A stretch of 64,000 nt of DNA from Methylobacter marinus A45 (GCF_000383855.1 NZ_KB912877.1:3537917-3601916), one strand, 5' to 3'; numbered from the stretch's first letter, positions 1-8,983 are shown. Numbers and translations: made by a program. Notes: generated from the sequence alone by a model not told the origin.

Positions 1-359
1 TCATAGTAGCGGGCCTGCCTGACAGGGAGCTCCTGCTTGAGCGCCTGGATGTAACGCCGCACTGAACGGTCGGACACGGCCAGATCATCCACCTTGGCCT
101 TCAACTTGCGCAGCACTTTCACGGCCGACAGGCCGGGATAGGTTTGCAGCAGTTGAATGATATAGCCGCGGTAATCGTCCAGCTTCTTGGTGCGGTCCGT
201 ATCGGCCAGCAGCGCCGCAATGGCAGGTTCCGTCAGCTTCAAATACTTGCTGACCGTGTTGCGGGAAATGCCCAATTGTTTGGCAATTTGGCGCTCCGAT
301 AAGCCATTGCCGTGGTTATGTAATGCTTTGATCTGATGGATCACTAGCCACTCCTTCAT
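1..359 (-). CDS. istA: IS21-type transposase IstA, N-terminal part (cut by window edge)
   Basis: Reading leftwards from an ATG at 359, an open frame runs off the left edge with about 119 codons visible. It starts MKEWLVIHQIK and contains a helix-turn-helix with LSERQIAKQLGISRNTVSKY, which is the DNA-binding start of IS21-family IstA. IstA carries out transposition with the helper ATPase IstB; the DDE catalytic core and istB would lie outside the window. A GGGAG ribosome site sits about 5 nt before the ATG. Terminal repeats of the element lie just upstream (431-471), so this is the istA-proximal end of the element. Whether the complete element is intact cannot be seen. Recognition rests on the N-terminal helix-turn-helix and the neighbouring terminal repeats. 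Confidence 0.8.
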   Translation of the reverse strand, partial: MKEWLVIHQIKALHNHGNGLSERQIAKQLGISRNTVSKYLKLTEPAIAALLADTDRTKKLDDYRGYIIQLLQTYPGLSAVKVLRKLKAKVDDLAVSDRSVRRYIQALKQELPVRQARYY

Positions 360-430
360 GCCGCTCCCTGAACAAAAGCCAGGGACTGTGGCAAATAATG
401 AGATAAAGATAAAGGAAAAAGTGGCTCAAA

Positions 431-471
431 ATTGTTGGCCAATTCTGGCTCATTTTAGTTGTCCAATAACA
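431..471. repeat. IS21-type terminal repeats and likely element end
   Basis: Two copies of GTTG(G/T)CCAAT occur at 434-443 and 458-467, 24 bp apart, just upstream of istA. IS21-family ends typically carry multiple short direct repeats that bind the transposase and finish in CA. The second copy runs into CA at 470-471, which I take as the tip of the element. The boundary is inferred; the other end is outside the window so no target duplication can be checked. Confidence 0.5.
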
Positions 472-688
472 TAGCAATTTGTTTAGTCGCCATAGCTTCC
501 TCCGCAATTAAATGTAGGCTATTGGATGAGTTTTGGGTGTCTTGTTGAGGCTGATGGTGGCCCGCGAAAATCGTACCGGTTAAATCGCCGAATTGGCGCT
601 GACAGGGTTTGCAGCCATAGCGCTGTCGTTCAGGCTGGGCATCATCCTTGCCCTGCTTGATCATGGCTTCTGAACGGCACTGGGGCAA
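455..688 (-). pseudogene. Decayed zinc-ribbon transposase fragment (IS1/IS1595-like)
   Basis: The 77-residue minus-strand frame has an incomplete zinc ribbon at its start (MPQCRSEA, then RYGCKPCQRQF) followed by DLTGTIFAGHHQP, which I recognise as the N-terminus of short transposases of the IS1/IS1595 type. After that motif the similarity fades: the expected hydrophobic stretch is missing and only an ending resembling the next helix (TKQIAMLLDN) remains. The first cysteine pair is reduced to one cysteine. There is no downstream catalytic part because the IS21-like end begins within the same bases. This is therefore a relic, possibly interrupted by the IS21 insertion. The family call is from motif memory only. 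Confidence 0.5.
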
Positions 689-786
689 GACACTTTATTC
701 GGCCAGCGCAAGGCGCGAATCGTTTCAAAACATTTGGCATTGTCGAATAGCTGATGTAGGGTAATCATTCGTCCTATGTCGGGATT

Positions 787-1989
787 ATGAACCTCAAATT
801 CAAGGTTTCAATAACATTTGGGATCTCTCCGGAATCCAATAAGAGCCACGATAAAAATATGGATTACAAAGAGTTAATAAAGGAAGGGCAAATTAGACAA
901 CAAAAAGAAAAAGAACAGTTGAAACAATGCCAGCCTCCGCGACTATCCATTGATGAACTCGGGTGGAAGTCGCTTTTAACACAATGGAATGACGAATACA
1001 TGCGGGCGTTTATCAAGACCAGACTGGAGTTTGGCTGGTATCCCCGTTATGTCGCTCATACAAAACGAGAAAGGCAAGCCTTATTACAAGAATATGGTCT
1101 AGACGATTCTTATCTTGAAATTTTTGAGGGCGGACTAAGTGCTTCGGAAAATACTTCAGATGCAAAGATTAAGGATCGTCTTGAGAAAATCAAAACATTT
1201 TCAGCGGCCGCTCTTCAGGCGGCCGAGACAAGCCGTTCGAAATACACGCAAGAACTGATCGAGCAAGGCCAAAACGAAGCCAAGGCGGGCAAATTTTCAT
1301 TTATCGCGGAAGCCGGCGAAAAGTTTACCCGCTTGGATTATGGCTTCGATATTGATGATGCCATTATCGTCAACGGGGGGCTGTTTCAAAAACCAGCCAC
1401 AAAAGCAGCCATTGAGCAAGCTGAAGCACGGTTGCAGCAAAAACCCCCGCTATCTGTTTTTGGGCCAGGAGATATCTATATCAATGAGGCCAGAAGTTTG
1501 CTCGAAGGCAAGCAATTTTCCATGCCCAAGTCGTATCGGGAGTTTCTGGCAATCAGCAACGGCTGGTTGATGACGATCGCCCCGTTGACCTCTACAGGGT
1601 ATTATGAACAGGATCTCGGCCAGATCATTTTACCCGTCGATCACTTGACTTATTTCGCCACCGATTATGATTCGGAAGATCTTTTCTCGGAAGCTTTGGA
1701 CGATATTGAATACAAGCGAATTCCAACTAGTATTCTTATTTCAGCGAGGACTAATCATCCAAGTGCGGTCGTCACTCTTTTAGATTTTGCCAAAGTTAGG
1801 GATGATGGAGAACTTGAAGTTTATGTTCTGGCCAGAACGCCAATTCCCGTATTAGTAGAAGTATACCCAAACTTTAAAAGGTACATGGAAACGCAGTATG
1901 TTTACAGCATCGCCGATGTAAGATGCGAATACTCTTCATTGCAGGAAATGCGAAAAACAGGCGAATGGAAGCCGTTGAACCAACGATAA
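787..1989 (+). CDS. SMI1/KNR4-domain protein (possible immunity-type protein)
   Basis: The 400-residue protein has a C-terminal SMI1/KNR4-like fold region, roughly residues 225-380, recognised by the pattern MPKSYREFLAISNGW followed by an acidic stretch and a beta-rich tail. In bacteria this superfamily includes many immunity proteins of polymorphic toxin systems, but no toxin gene is recognisable beside it. The N-terminal 220 residues are charged, probably helical, and unrecognised. The frame opens at ATG 787; a second in-frame ATG at 859 (MDYKELIKEG) is equally plausible because neither has a clear ribosome site. The gene is AT-richer than the core genes and lies among transposon relics, which suggests acquisition. 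The function as immunity protein is an inference from the fold. Confidence 0.65.
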   Translation: MNLKFKVSITFGISPESNKSHDKNMDYKELIKEGQIRQQKEKEQLKQCQPPRLSIDELGWKSLLTQWNDEYMRAFIKTRLEFGWYPRYVAHTKRERQALLQEYGLDDSYLEIFEGGLSASENTSDAKIKDRLEKIKTFSAAALQAAETSRSKYTQELIEQGQNEAKAGKFSFIAEAGEKFTRLDYGFDIDDAIIVNGGLFQKPATKAAIEQAEARLQQKPPLSVFGPGDIYINEARSLLEGKQFSMPKSYREFLAISNGWLMTIAPLTSTGYYEQDLGQIILPVDHLTYFATDYDSEDLFSEALDDIEYKRIPTSILISARTNHPSAVVTLLDFAKVRDDGELEVYVLARTPIPVLVEVYPNFKRYMETQYVYSIADVRCEYSSLQEMRKTGEWKPLNQR

Positions 1990-2136
1990 TATTTCAAACA
2001 TTGGGGCTGCCATTCCGAACGGTTATTCATCAACGACAAGCATCCCGGTGAAGCAATTTCACCGGTTAAAGACCGGTAAAAAGCCTGCGCCCAAGGTCGG
2101 TTATCTATCGCAGTAGAAAAGATTCAGCCTGATTAT

Positions 2137-2579
2137 GTGCCGGTTATTGCGAATGCAGTAGAAGTTGACCCCGCGAATTGCTTAACACCTGAAAAAATAC
2201 ATTGGAAAATAAAGATGCTTAAAGATGGTTTAAAAGACAGCATTGTCTTTCGGACTTCCAGAAACATTGAAAGTTTTTGGGACTTTAGCAAAGATTTGAT
2301 TGTGGATCCTGAAATTGAGGTCGATGAAATAAAAAAACGATCGAAAAACGATATCCGGAATTGCGATGGTCGGATGAAGGAAACGGAACCTATTTCGGGT
2401 TCGTGCCATGTGAAAAATTAATTGAAATTGAACATCGGTTTGCTGTCGAGGTGTGGCTTTATGAAAAGCCATGTTGTATCCGTATTGATGGAGGATACGC
2501 CATAGATGTGAAAGCGATCGCAGAAGATTTGAATATGGCGGCTTTTAATGTGCTAGGCGGTGATAGGATTTATCCATAA
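2137..2579 (+). pseudogene. Unknown protein gene broken by a poly-A frameshift
   Basis: Two overlapping frames join into one sensible protein of about 147 residues if one base is added to the run of seven A at 2331-2337. The first frame (2137-2421) then continues as KKTIEKRYPELRWSDEGNG into the second frame, which ends at 2579 with GGDRIYP. Read as it stands, the first frame ends in an unrelated 24-residue tail. The 5' end is also uncertain: upstream of the GTG at 2137 the frame stays open back to a stop at 2077 without a good start, so the N-terminus may be missing. I do not recognise the family. Its position after the SMI1/KNR4 gene would suit another small immunity-type protein. A sequencing slip at the poly-A run is a possible alternative to real decay. 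Confidence 0.55.
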
Positions 2580-2858
2580 AAAGACATGATGTTCGGAAGA
2601 TGAGAACTAATGCAAAAATTGCCTGATTAAAGGAGAGGGCACAAGTTAAGGCTTGAACTCGATATCCAAAATTCACTGATGAAACAGGTGAAAAGAGAGC
2701 GGAAAACATCAAACTGAAGGCTTGGCACCTGTATCTGACCGGCTTCTTTGTTAAACTGGTCCGATTTGATGGCCGTGAGTTATCCGAGACATGGAAAGAC
2801 TGATAAAGCGGACTTTGAAAACTGAAAAATACTGGATGCGGTTTAAGAATTTTTGACT

Positions 2859-3593
2859 ATGTTGCTCGATTTCTCGCTTGATCAAACGCTGATCATCGCC
2901 CTATTGTTCGTTTGGGCCGGTTTTGTCCGGACCGGACTCGGTTTTGGCGGCGCCGCATTAGGCTTGCCGCTGATGTTGTTCGTACACAATGATCCCCGTT
3001 TGTGGTTACCCATTATCGGGACACATTTGCTGTTCTTTTCCGGTTTGACATTGCGCACCCGCATGCATAATGTCGACTGGCAGTATTTACGGCGGTCTTC
3101 GATTTACATTATTCCCCCGGCTATCATCGGCGTATTCGGACTGGTGAGTCTGCCGATCTTGTGGTTGAACGTATTCATTTATTCAATCACCTTGTTTTAT
3201 GGTTTGACCTGGTTATTCAATCGCGCCATTGAAAGCAGCCGAAACTGGGCAGACAAACTGCTACTGGTGTTAGGCGGCTATGTCGCCGGCACTTCCCTGA
3301 CCGGCGCTCCCTTGATGGTAGCCGTCTATATGCGTAACGTCAGCAAGGATCAATTGCGCGATACCTTGTTTGTCTTATGGTTTATCCTGGTCAGCATCAA
3401 AATGACGACATTTATCGTCCTGTCGGTTGACCTGCATTTTCCAGCGGCGCTGACGCTGATACCGATCGCCGCTGTTGGGCATATGCTGGGCTTGAAAGCG
3501 CATAACGCCATAATGCGCAACGATCTATTGTTTAAACGCTGGGTTGGCGGCGGTCTGGTACTGGTTAGCGCTTTGGGGTTATGGCACTTGTAG
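2859..3593 (+). CDS. TauE/SafE-family membrane permease
   Basis: This roughly 244-residue protein is almost entirely hydrophobic with about seven to eight membrane spans and carries the glycine-rich start typical of the TauE/SafE (formerly DUF81) family (FVRTGLGFGGAALGLPLM). Members export sulfite, sulfoacetate or other small organosulfur anions across the inner membrane; the substrate here cannot be told. I chose the ATG at 2859 over the TTG two codons earlier. The gene stands alone between gene remnants on its left and the convergent Fic gene on its right, so it has no operon partner that would suggest a substrate. Length is normal for the family. Confidence 0.8.
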   Translation: MLLDFSLDQTLIIALLFVWAGFVRTGLGFGGAALGLPLMLFVHNDPRLWLPIIGTHLLFFSGLTLRTRMHNVDWQYLRRSSIYIIPPAIIGVFGLVSLPILWLNVFIYSITLFYGLTWLFNRAIESSRNWADKLLLVLGGYVAGTSLTGAPLMVAVYMRNVSKDQLRDTLFVLWFILVSIKMTTFIVLSVDLHFPAALTLIPIAAVGHMLGLKAHNAIMRNDLLFKRWVGGGLVLVSALGLWHL

Positions 3594-3671
3594 CGCTATA
3601 AGTTTAATTTTATTTATGGTTTGCCTGTGCTTGGCTTATTATGGTCCGTTATTATTGTTGGCTAGTTTTAA

Positions 3672-4601
3672 TCATAGCTTTCTGTCGTTCCGCTTACGCT
3701 GCAGCATCTGGGCGTTTTCCAAAAGCGTCATCGTTTCTGTCCAATAGCGCGCGCATAATTCAAGAAAACGAGTTCTTTCGGCATTATTTGGAAAGGCGGC
3801 CATATCATCAACCTCGGCCAGATGAGGGATAGTGTCTTGGTAGCTGGAAAGTGTTTCCTTGTAGGCTTGCCGATCCGTACTCGGTACCACAATAGGCGGA
3901 AACCCCGACTTCAACACTGGCAGGTTAGACAGCAATCGGGCCGGCCGGCCGTTGCCGTCAGAAAACGGGTGAATAGTCACAAAATCAAGATGCAGATCCG
4001 CATAGGCCTGCGAGGCCGCATCCCGAGAAAGTTCTTGTTTGAAAAAAGCATTAAAGTTATCCAGCCACTGCGCCATCAATTTTGGGGCGTATTGTGGTGA
4101 GGGATATTCACGCACTGATTGCTTTCCATTCTGATCGATATAAGAGGTGTAATTAGGCGCTTTCTTCCAGCCGCCTACCGGCTTGTAGATGTCCCTGACG
4201 CGCTCGGTCAGTATCGCCTTGTGTAGGGCGAATAACTCCGTTTCCGTAAACCTGTCGAGGTCCAGCAATTGATAGACCAGATCGATGGCTTTGGCATGTC
4301 CAACGACTTCTTCATGGTCTTTAAGGGGTTTTCCGGAGACTGTTAAGCCTTCCTCGAGTACGAAAGCAGTATCTTCTAGCGATAGGGTATTGCCTTCGAT
4401 CGCCGTGGAAGCGTGTGTCCACAAATTCCGAATCTGGTTTAATAAGATGACTTTGATCTCATCATCAAGCCCGTCATAAAAACGCTTCACATTACTTCTC
4501 CATGAAACATCCGATATTGATGTAGACCTGTTGTCCGCAATAGCTTTTATCCTGCTGGACCACTCGGATTTTATTATGCCTGACACTTGGCCAGTTTGCA
4601 C
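3672..4601 (-). CDS. Fic-domain protein (probable AMP-transferase) with built-in inhibitory helix
   Basis: The 309-residue protein has the complete Fic core HPFSDGNGRPAR at residues 211-222, with the catalytic histidine, the anion-binding loop and the arginine that holds the ATP phosphates. Upstream, STAIEGN at 65-71 matches the (S/T)xxxE(G/N) inhibitory motif whose glutamate blocks ATP binding, so this is a class II Fic protein with the brake in its own N-terminus. Such enzymes attach AMP to hydroxyl side chains of target proteins and are silent until the brake is released. No separate antitoxin gene is seen, which agrees with an internal brake. It is convergent with the TauE/SafE gene. The target is unknown. 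Confidence 0.88.
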   Translation of the reverse strand: MQTGQVSGIIKSEWSSRIKAIADNRSTSISDVSWRSNVKRFYDGLDDEIKVILLNQIRNLWTHASTAIEGNTLSLEDTAFVLEEGLTVSGKPLKDHEEVVGHAKAIDLVYQLLDLDRFTETELFALHKAILTERVRDIYKPVGGWKKAPNYTSYIDQNGKQSVREYPSPQYAPKLMAQWLDNFNAFFKQELSRDAASQAYADLHLDFVTIHPFSDGNGRPARLLSNLPVLKSGFPPIVVPSTDRQAYKETLSSYQDTIPHLAEVDDMAAFPNNAERTRFLELCARYWTETMTLLENAQMLQRKRNDRKL

Positions 4602-5202
4602 CGCCGCTTACTGATTGTTAACCATCAATATCCACGGTATCCATCAGGGTGATTATGTTTATGAGTTAGTCGCTATGGCCGAATATCTGTCTTATGTCAA
4701 ATGTGAAAACTGTAGCGGTCTAGGGCAACATTACCTCGGAGGCTATGTGGGCACATTCTATGAAAAGCGCTGGGATCAGAAGCGGCTACAGATTGGCACT
4801 CAGGCAGAGCCGTCCCATGGTTACCGAACAATCGGGTCGGCGCAAGCTGACAGCGATTGTTGATGTTTCTGTTTAGGCTGATAGAAAGCATCATTAAGCA
4901 TGATCAAATGCTTGTGGTGGAATTTCAGGTATCGGATCGGTGGAGGGTCAACTGGTCATTGATTATCGCAGTTGCAATACAGCAAGGTGTGATCAAGCAC
5001 ACATGCTGATCGACTATGTCCAACGAGCGATGAGCAAACAGGATTTGTAAAAACGATGATGCGCTAGCCGCATTGGCATAGCTACTGAATCGGAAGAGGG
5101 AGATATTTGAAAGAGGTTTTTGTGATGTGGGGCAATTAGCATTCTCTAGAGAGCTACAGCTTTCCCTCGAAATCCTAACCCATACCTAACCCCGGTACAA
5201 AC
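4602..5202. other. Gene-poor stretch with decayed coding traces
   Basis: No convincing gene lies between the Fic start and the tRNA terminator. A short plus-strand frame at 4615-4863 and a C-terminal-looking open tail ending near 5049 (QAHMLIDYVQRAMSKQDL) have no recognised relatives and no clear ribosome sites. The stretch borders the 3' end of tRNA-Thr, a common integration point, and looks like the worn edge of an island. I searched by eye for a second copy of the tRNA 3' end within 1-5200 and did not find one. Confidence 0.5.
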
Positions 5203-5232
5203 AAAAAAGGCTTGCATTTCTGCAAGCCTTTG
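5203..5232 (-). terminator. Rho-independent terminator after tRNA-Thr
   Basis: On the minus strand, AAAGGCTTGCA and TGCAAGCCTTT form an 11-bp stem with a short loop, followed by TTTTTTGTTTG-type sequence. It sits 8 bases beyond the tRNA 3' end and would end transcripts of ygiQ and tRNA-Thr. Confidence 0.85.
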
Positions 5233-5239
5233 ATTGTAT

Positions 5240-5315
5240 TGGAGCTGGCGATGGGAATCGAACCCGCGACCGGCTGATTACAAATCAGCTGCTCTACCGA
5301 CTGAGCTACACCAGC
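5240..5315 (-). tRNA. tRNA-Thr (anticodon TGT)
   Basis: The minus strand gives a 76-nt cloverleaf: acceptor stem GCTGGTG/CGCCAGC (with one G-T pair), D-arm AGCTCAGTCGGTAGAGC, anticodon stem GCTGA/TCAGC around loop TTTGTAA with anticodon TGT, and T-arm GGGTTCGATTCCC. CCA is encoded at 5242-5240. TGT reads ACA threonine codons and by wobble others. It lies 22 bp after the ygiQ stop with its own -10 box between them, and a terminator follows directly. Confidence 0.97.
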
Positions 5316-5326
5316 GAATGAGGAGT

Positions 5327-5332
5327 ATTATA
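5327..5332 (-). promoter_or_regulatory. Possible -10 box for tRNA-Thr
   Basis: TATAAT on the minus strand at 5332-5327, preceded by TG, would start transcription about 5 nt before the tRNA 5' end. No good -35 hexamer is visible at 16-18 bp spacing inside the ygiQ tail, so the tRNA might also be processed from the ygiQ transcript. Confidence 0.45.
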
Positions 5333-5337
5333 CATAA

Positions 5338-7539
5338 TTATTTTTTCTTGCCTAGTACTTTTTTTAAATTTTTTTTCTTACGCTGTGTTTTATTTTTGTT
5401 GCCGGCCGGCCTTTGGCTTTTTTCGCTGCGTTTACTGTCCAGTCCGGTGTATTTGGTTTTAAAACGTTGGATTTTCTGTTCAGCGGGCTCGACGGTGCCC
5501 TTGGGCTGGAATGACGGCACCAGGTGATGTTTGCCGTTGCCGATCAGATCGCTGCGGCCCATGGCTTTCAGCGCATCGCGCAGCAGCGGCCAGTTTTTCG
5601 GGTCGTGATAGCGCAGGAAGGCTTTGTGCAGGCGGCGTTGCTTGACGCTTTTGGGGATCGGAATGTCGGCGACGGTACGGCTGACTTTGTGCAGGGTGTC
5701 CTTGCCGGAGTGATACATGGCCGTGGCGATGGACATCGGCGAAGGCAGGAAGGCCTGCACCTGATCGGCTCTGAAACCATTGCGCTTCAGCCATAAGGCC
5801 AGGTTCAGCATATCGTGGTCGGTGGTGCCGGGATGCGCGGCGATGAAGTAGGGGATCAGGTACTGCTCCTTGCCGGCTTCCTTGGAAAATTTGTCGAATA
5901 GGGTCTTGAAGCGGTCGTAGGTCCCCATGCCCGGCTTCATCATTTTCGACAGCGGGCCTTTCTCGGTATGTTCCGGGGCGATTTTCAAATAGCCGCCGAC
6001 ATGGTGCGTGACCAGTTCCTTGACATATTCCGGCGATTCCACGGCCAGATCGTAGCGCAGGCCGGAGGCGATGAAGATTTTCTTGATGCCGGGCAGGGCG
6101 CGCGCACGCCGGTACAGCTTGATCAGCGGCGTGTGGTCCGTATTCAGGTTGGGGCAGATGCCCGGATAGACGCAGGACGGCTTGCGGCAGGCCGCTTCAA
6201 TTTTCTCGTCCTTGCAGGCCAGTCGGTACATGTTGGCGGTCGGTCCGCCCAGGTCGGAGATATGGCCGGTAAAATTGGGCGAAATATCGCGTATCGCCTC
6301 GATTTCGCGGATGATCGAATCCTCCGAACGGCTCTGGATGATGCGGCCTTCATGCTCGGTGATGGAGCAGAAGGAGCAGCCGCCGAAACAGCCGCGCATG
6401 ATGTTGACCGAATGCTGGATCATCTCGAAGGCGGGCACGTTGGCGTTGCCGTAGGCCTTGTGCGGCAGGCGCGAATAGGGCAGGTCGAAGACGCCGTCCA
6501 TTTCCTTCGTGGTCAGCGGAATCGGCGGCGGATTGACCCAGAGCAGCCGCGAGCCGTGCATCTGCACCAAAGGCCGGGCATTGCCGGGGTTGGTCTCGCC
6601 GTGCATGACGCGCGAGGCGTGGGCGTACAGGATCGGATCGTCCTTGACGTCCTCGTAGTCGGGCAAGCGGATCACGGTCTGCGCGCGCCGGCCTCTGATC
6701 AGGTGCTTGTCGAACTGGATGACCTTCTCGCCGTCTGATCCGGCCGAATTCTTGATCTCGCAGGCGGGCTGTTCCTGATAGGGATTCTGCGGCGGCGCCA
6801 CGGGGCCGGGCATGTCGATATGCGTGGAATCCTTGACGATCCAGCCTTCGGGAATCTGCTTGACGAAATGTACGGTGCCGCGGATGCCCTTCAGGTCGGA
6901 AATGGTTTCGCCGCTGGCCAGCCGGTGCGCGATCTCGACGATCTGCCTTTCGGCGTTACCGTACACGAGCAGGTCGGCTTTGGAGTCGAGCAGCACCGAT
7001 TTGCGGACCTTGTCGGACCAGTAGTCGTAATGCGCGATGCGGCGCAGGCTCGCCTCGATGCCGCCGATGATAACCGGGACATCCTTGTAGGCTTCGCGGC
7101 AGCGGTGCGAGTAGACGTTGACGGCGCGGTCGGGCCGTTTGCCGGCGGTGCCGTCCGGCGTATAGGCGTCGTTCGAGCGGATCTTCTTGTCCGAGGTATA
7201 ACGGTTGACCATCGAATCCATGTTGCCGCCGGTCACGCCGAAGAACAGGTTCGGGCGCCCGAGTTTTCGGAAGTCGCCGGCACTGGTCCAGTCGGGCTGC
7301 GAGATGATGCCGACCCGAAAGCCCTGCGCTTCCAGCAGACGGCCGATCAGCGCCATGCCGAAGCTGGGATGGTCGATATAAGCGTCGCCGGTCACGAGGA
7401 TGATATCGCACGAATCCCAGCCCAGATCATCCATTTCCTCCCGGCTCATCGGCAATGCCGGCGCTACGCCGAATCGCTGCGCCCAGTATTTGCGATAGCT
7501 GAAAAGGTTGGGTACGGAGGGTAAAGCGGAAGACATCAT
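5338..7539 (-). CDS. ygiQ: YgiQ-family radical SAM protein
   Basis: The 733-residue protein carries the radical-SAM cluster motif CxxxCxxC as GCFGGCSFC (Cys384, 388, 391), which holds a 4Fe-4S cluster that cleaves S-adenosylmethionine. The N-terminal 350 residues are the conserved YgiQ part ([17 protein letters not shown]) and the last 60 are a lysine/arginine-rich, probably RNA-binding, tail. Size and layout agree with the YgiQ family, whose reaction is not established. Its start overlaps the stop of the upstream spermidine-synthase-like gene by four bases, so the two are translationally coupled. The tRNA-Thr follows downstream. The long plus-strand frames opposite it are shadows of its codon bias. 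Confidence 0.93.
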   Translation of the reverse strand: MMSSALPSVPNLFSYRKYWAQRFGVAPALPMSREEMDDLGWDSCDIILVTGDAYIDHPSFGMALIGRLLEAQGFRVGIISQPDWTSAGDFRKLGRPNLFFGVTGGNMDSMVNRYTSDKKIRSNDAYTPDGTAGKRPDRAVNVYSHRCREAYKDVPVIIGGIEASLRRIAHYDYWSDKVRKSVLLDSKADLLVYGNAERQIVEIAHRLASGETISDLKGIRGTVHFVKQIPEGWIVKDSTHIDMPGPVAPPQNPYQEQPACEIKNSAGSDGEKVIQFDKHLIRGRRAQTVIRLPDYEDVKDDPILYAHASRVMHGETNPGNARPLVQMHGSRLLWVNPPPIPLTTKEMDGVFDLPYSRLPHKAYGNANVPAFEMIQHSVNIMRGCFGGCSFCSITEHEGRIIQSRSEDSIIREIEAIRDISPNFTGHISDLGGPTANMYRLACKDEKIEAACRKPSCVYPGICPNLNTDHTPLIKLYRRARALPGIKKIFIASGLRYDLAVESPEYVKELVTHHVGGYLKIAPEHTEKGPLSKMMKPGMGTYDRFKTLFDKFSKEAGKEQYLIPYFIAAHPGTTDHDMLNLALWLKRNGFRADQVQAFLPSPMSIATAMYHSGKDTLHKVSRTVADIPIPKSVKQRRLHKAFLRYHDPKNWPLLRDALKAMGRSDLIGNGKHHLVPSFQPKGTVEPAEQKIQRFKTKYTGLDSKRSEKSQRPAGNKNKTQRKKKNLKKVLGKKK

Positions 7540-8342
7540 GGTTTTATCAGGTTGTTAAGCGTGCTGGTGTTATGGGTATTGAGATCTCTCAGGAAGACCG
7601 GAAATTCAATTTGATAGTGCTCTTCAAGAGCCGATGCTCTCGTTCTTAAAGCCCGCATGGAATAAAGGGTTGAATCGTCATTAAAAGCAAAAGCGATTAT
7701 ATTGCCTTTGCAGCGAACCGGCAGAAATAAAATTCTCCATTGAAAGGCACGGCCCAGCCATCGGGCGACTTTAGTAAACAGGGCTTTGTCGGTGCCCCAA
7801 AGATTCATGACCAATATGCCGTCTTTTTTTAACAGCGGCTTGCAGGCCTGAAAAAACGTTTCGTTGCAGATGGATTCGGCCATGCCTTCATGATCGAAGG
7901 CATCGACAAACAGCAGGCTGTATTGTTCCCGTTCGGTTTCGGTCCGCTGAAGAATATAGCGTCCGCCGTCGTCGACTATGATTTTCAGGCGCGGATCCAG
8001 CGGCAGGCCGAAATGGCTGCGCGCGATTCTGACCACGCTTTTTCGGTATTCCACCACCCTGAGTCGACAGTCGGGAAAATGATGCAACAAATGCTTGGTA
8101 AGTGAACCTCCGCCTAAACCGACAATCAGAGCTTCGTCAGCCAACGTTTGCTTGAACAACAGCCAACAGGTCATGGCGCGCACATAAGCCAATTGCAACT
8201 TGTCGGGAGCGGCGACACGCATGCTGCTTTGTCTGGGATAGGAACCGAAATGCAAGGATCTGACGCCGTTGAGCTCGACCACCTCTATAATGCCGTCATC
8301 ATCGTGGCTTTGGTGGATCAGTCGGCCATCATATTTGTACAT
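7536..8342 (-). CDS. Spermidine-synthase-like (SpeE-fold) protein
   Basis: This 268-residue protein has the Rossmann methyltransferase-type core of polyamine aminopropyltransferases: the glycine motif [16 protein letters not shown], an acidic strand end [14 protein letters not shown], and the conserved LLFVDAFD region where the catalytic aspartate of spermidine synthases lies. It lacks the C-terminal features I would need to call a true SpeE, and many short relatives of this kind are of unknown substrate, so transfer of an aminopropyl or methyl group is only inferred. It overlaps ygiQ by an ATGA junction, which implies a shared messenger and perhaps a shared process. Confidence 0.75.
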   Translation of the reverse strand: MYKYDGRLIHQSHDDDGIIEVVELNGVRSLHFGSYPRQSSMRVAAPDKLQLAYVRAMTCWLLFKQTLADEALIVGLGGGSLTKHLLHHFPDCRLRVVEYRKSVVRIARSHFGLPLDPRLKIIVDDGGRYILQRTETEREQYSLLFVDAFDHEGMAESICNETFFQACKPLLKKDGILVMNLWGTDKALFTKVARWLGRAFQWRILFLPVRCKGNIIAFAFNDDSTLYSMRALRTRASALEEHYQIEFPVFLRDLNTHNTSTLNNLIKP

Positions 8343-8487
8343 AAAAGATTGCTAGTGTTTAATGGGCTGATCATTATACAGGTGAATAATGTCCAGCGGG
8401 TCGGAGGCGCGGGCATTTGAAGAGCATTTGGCTTCTATTTTGAATAAACAGTCATTCCATCATACTATGTTATTTATCATGGAAGTA

Positions 8488-8513
8488 TTGAAAAAATGAC
8501 ATCCGCCCCGATT
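8488..8513 (+). promoter_or_regulatory. Possible heat-shock (sigma-32-type) promoter
   Basis: TTGAAA at 8488-8493 and CCCCGATT at 8506-8513 are separated by 12 bases. The sigma-32 consensus is CTTGAAA and CCCCATNT with 11-16 bases between; here the -10 part has one G in place of A. It lies about 65 bp before the first gene of a run that includes two Hsp70 genes, which is why the match is worth recording. A single mismatch and the common nature of such strings keep the confidence low. Confidence 0.4.
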
Positions 8514-8579
8514 TCGATGTTCATTACATATTTTTTAACCAGTTCGCGTAAAATTAAACGTTTAATATTGAGGACTATC

Positions 8580-8960
8580 ATGAAAAAGCTTTTTTTCCTG
8601 ACTATGTTGCTGTCGGCAGTAACGGCTTTCGCTGATGATGCGAAAAACGAATGGCATAACACCGTACTGACTGAAGCGACGATGAAAAAAATTCAGGAAG
8701 CCAAATACAACTATAAAAAATGCGCCGTGGAAGAAATGAAAAAACCGGCGTACCAGCAACTGGAAAGCCGTAGGGCAACGGAAAGTCTCATCAAACAATG
8801 CGAGCCGGTCCTGGCGAAAATGCGCGAAGTGTACACGGAAGAAAAAGTGCCCGGCGTAGTCGCCGACCGCCACCTGAAACAGACGCGCATCCAAACCACT
8901 CGTGCCGTGCTTCAGGAGTTGATGTTTGCCGAAGCCGCCCGCAAAGCGGGTCAACAATAA
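8580..8960 (+). CDS. Small exported protein at head of Hsp70 operon
   Basis: The ATG at 8580 follows a GAGG ribosome site by about 6 nt and gives 126 residues; the longer frame from 8496 has no ribosome site. The first 20 residues (MKKLFFLTMLLSAVTAFADD) form a signal peptide with a likely cut after AFA, so the mature part should be periplasmic. The rest is charged and probably helical, with a KCAVEEMKKP segment and two cysteines (KKCAVEE and KQCEPVL) that could pair. I recognise no family. It is 23 bp upstream of the DUF2760 gene on the same strand, so it is probably the first gene of the chaperone-like operon. Confidence 0.75.
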   Translation: MKKLFFLTMLLSAVTAFADDAKNEWHNTVLTEATMKKIQEAKYNYKKCAVEEMKKPAYQQLESRRATESLIKQCEPVLAKMREVYTEEKVPGVVADRHLKQTRIQTTRAVLQELMFAEAARKAGQQ

Positions 8961-8983
8961 TAACCCAATGAGCTCCTAATTGA

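Noticed and set aside
2331-2337. Programmed frameshift at the poly-A run
   Set aside because: There is no supporting stem-loop or upstream ribosome-like site, and the 5' end of the gene also looks damaged; decay or a sequencing slip is simpler.
4615-4863. 82-codon frame in the gene-poor stretch beside tRNA-Thr
   Set aside because: No ribosome site, no domain, and the opposite strand is open too; treated as decayed sequence.
1-5240. Prophage or integrative element with att sites at tRNA-Thr
   Set aside because: No integrase gene and no second copy of the tRNA 3' end were found within the window; only worn island debris can be claimed.
5234-5527. 97-codon plus-strand frame over tRNA-Thr
   Set aside because: Its start (WSWRWESNPRPADYKSAAL) is the well-known false translation of a tRNA gene.
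8562-8957. 131-codon minus-strand frame opposite the small exported protein
   Set aside because: The plus-strand gene has a ribosome site and a signal peptide; this frame has neither.
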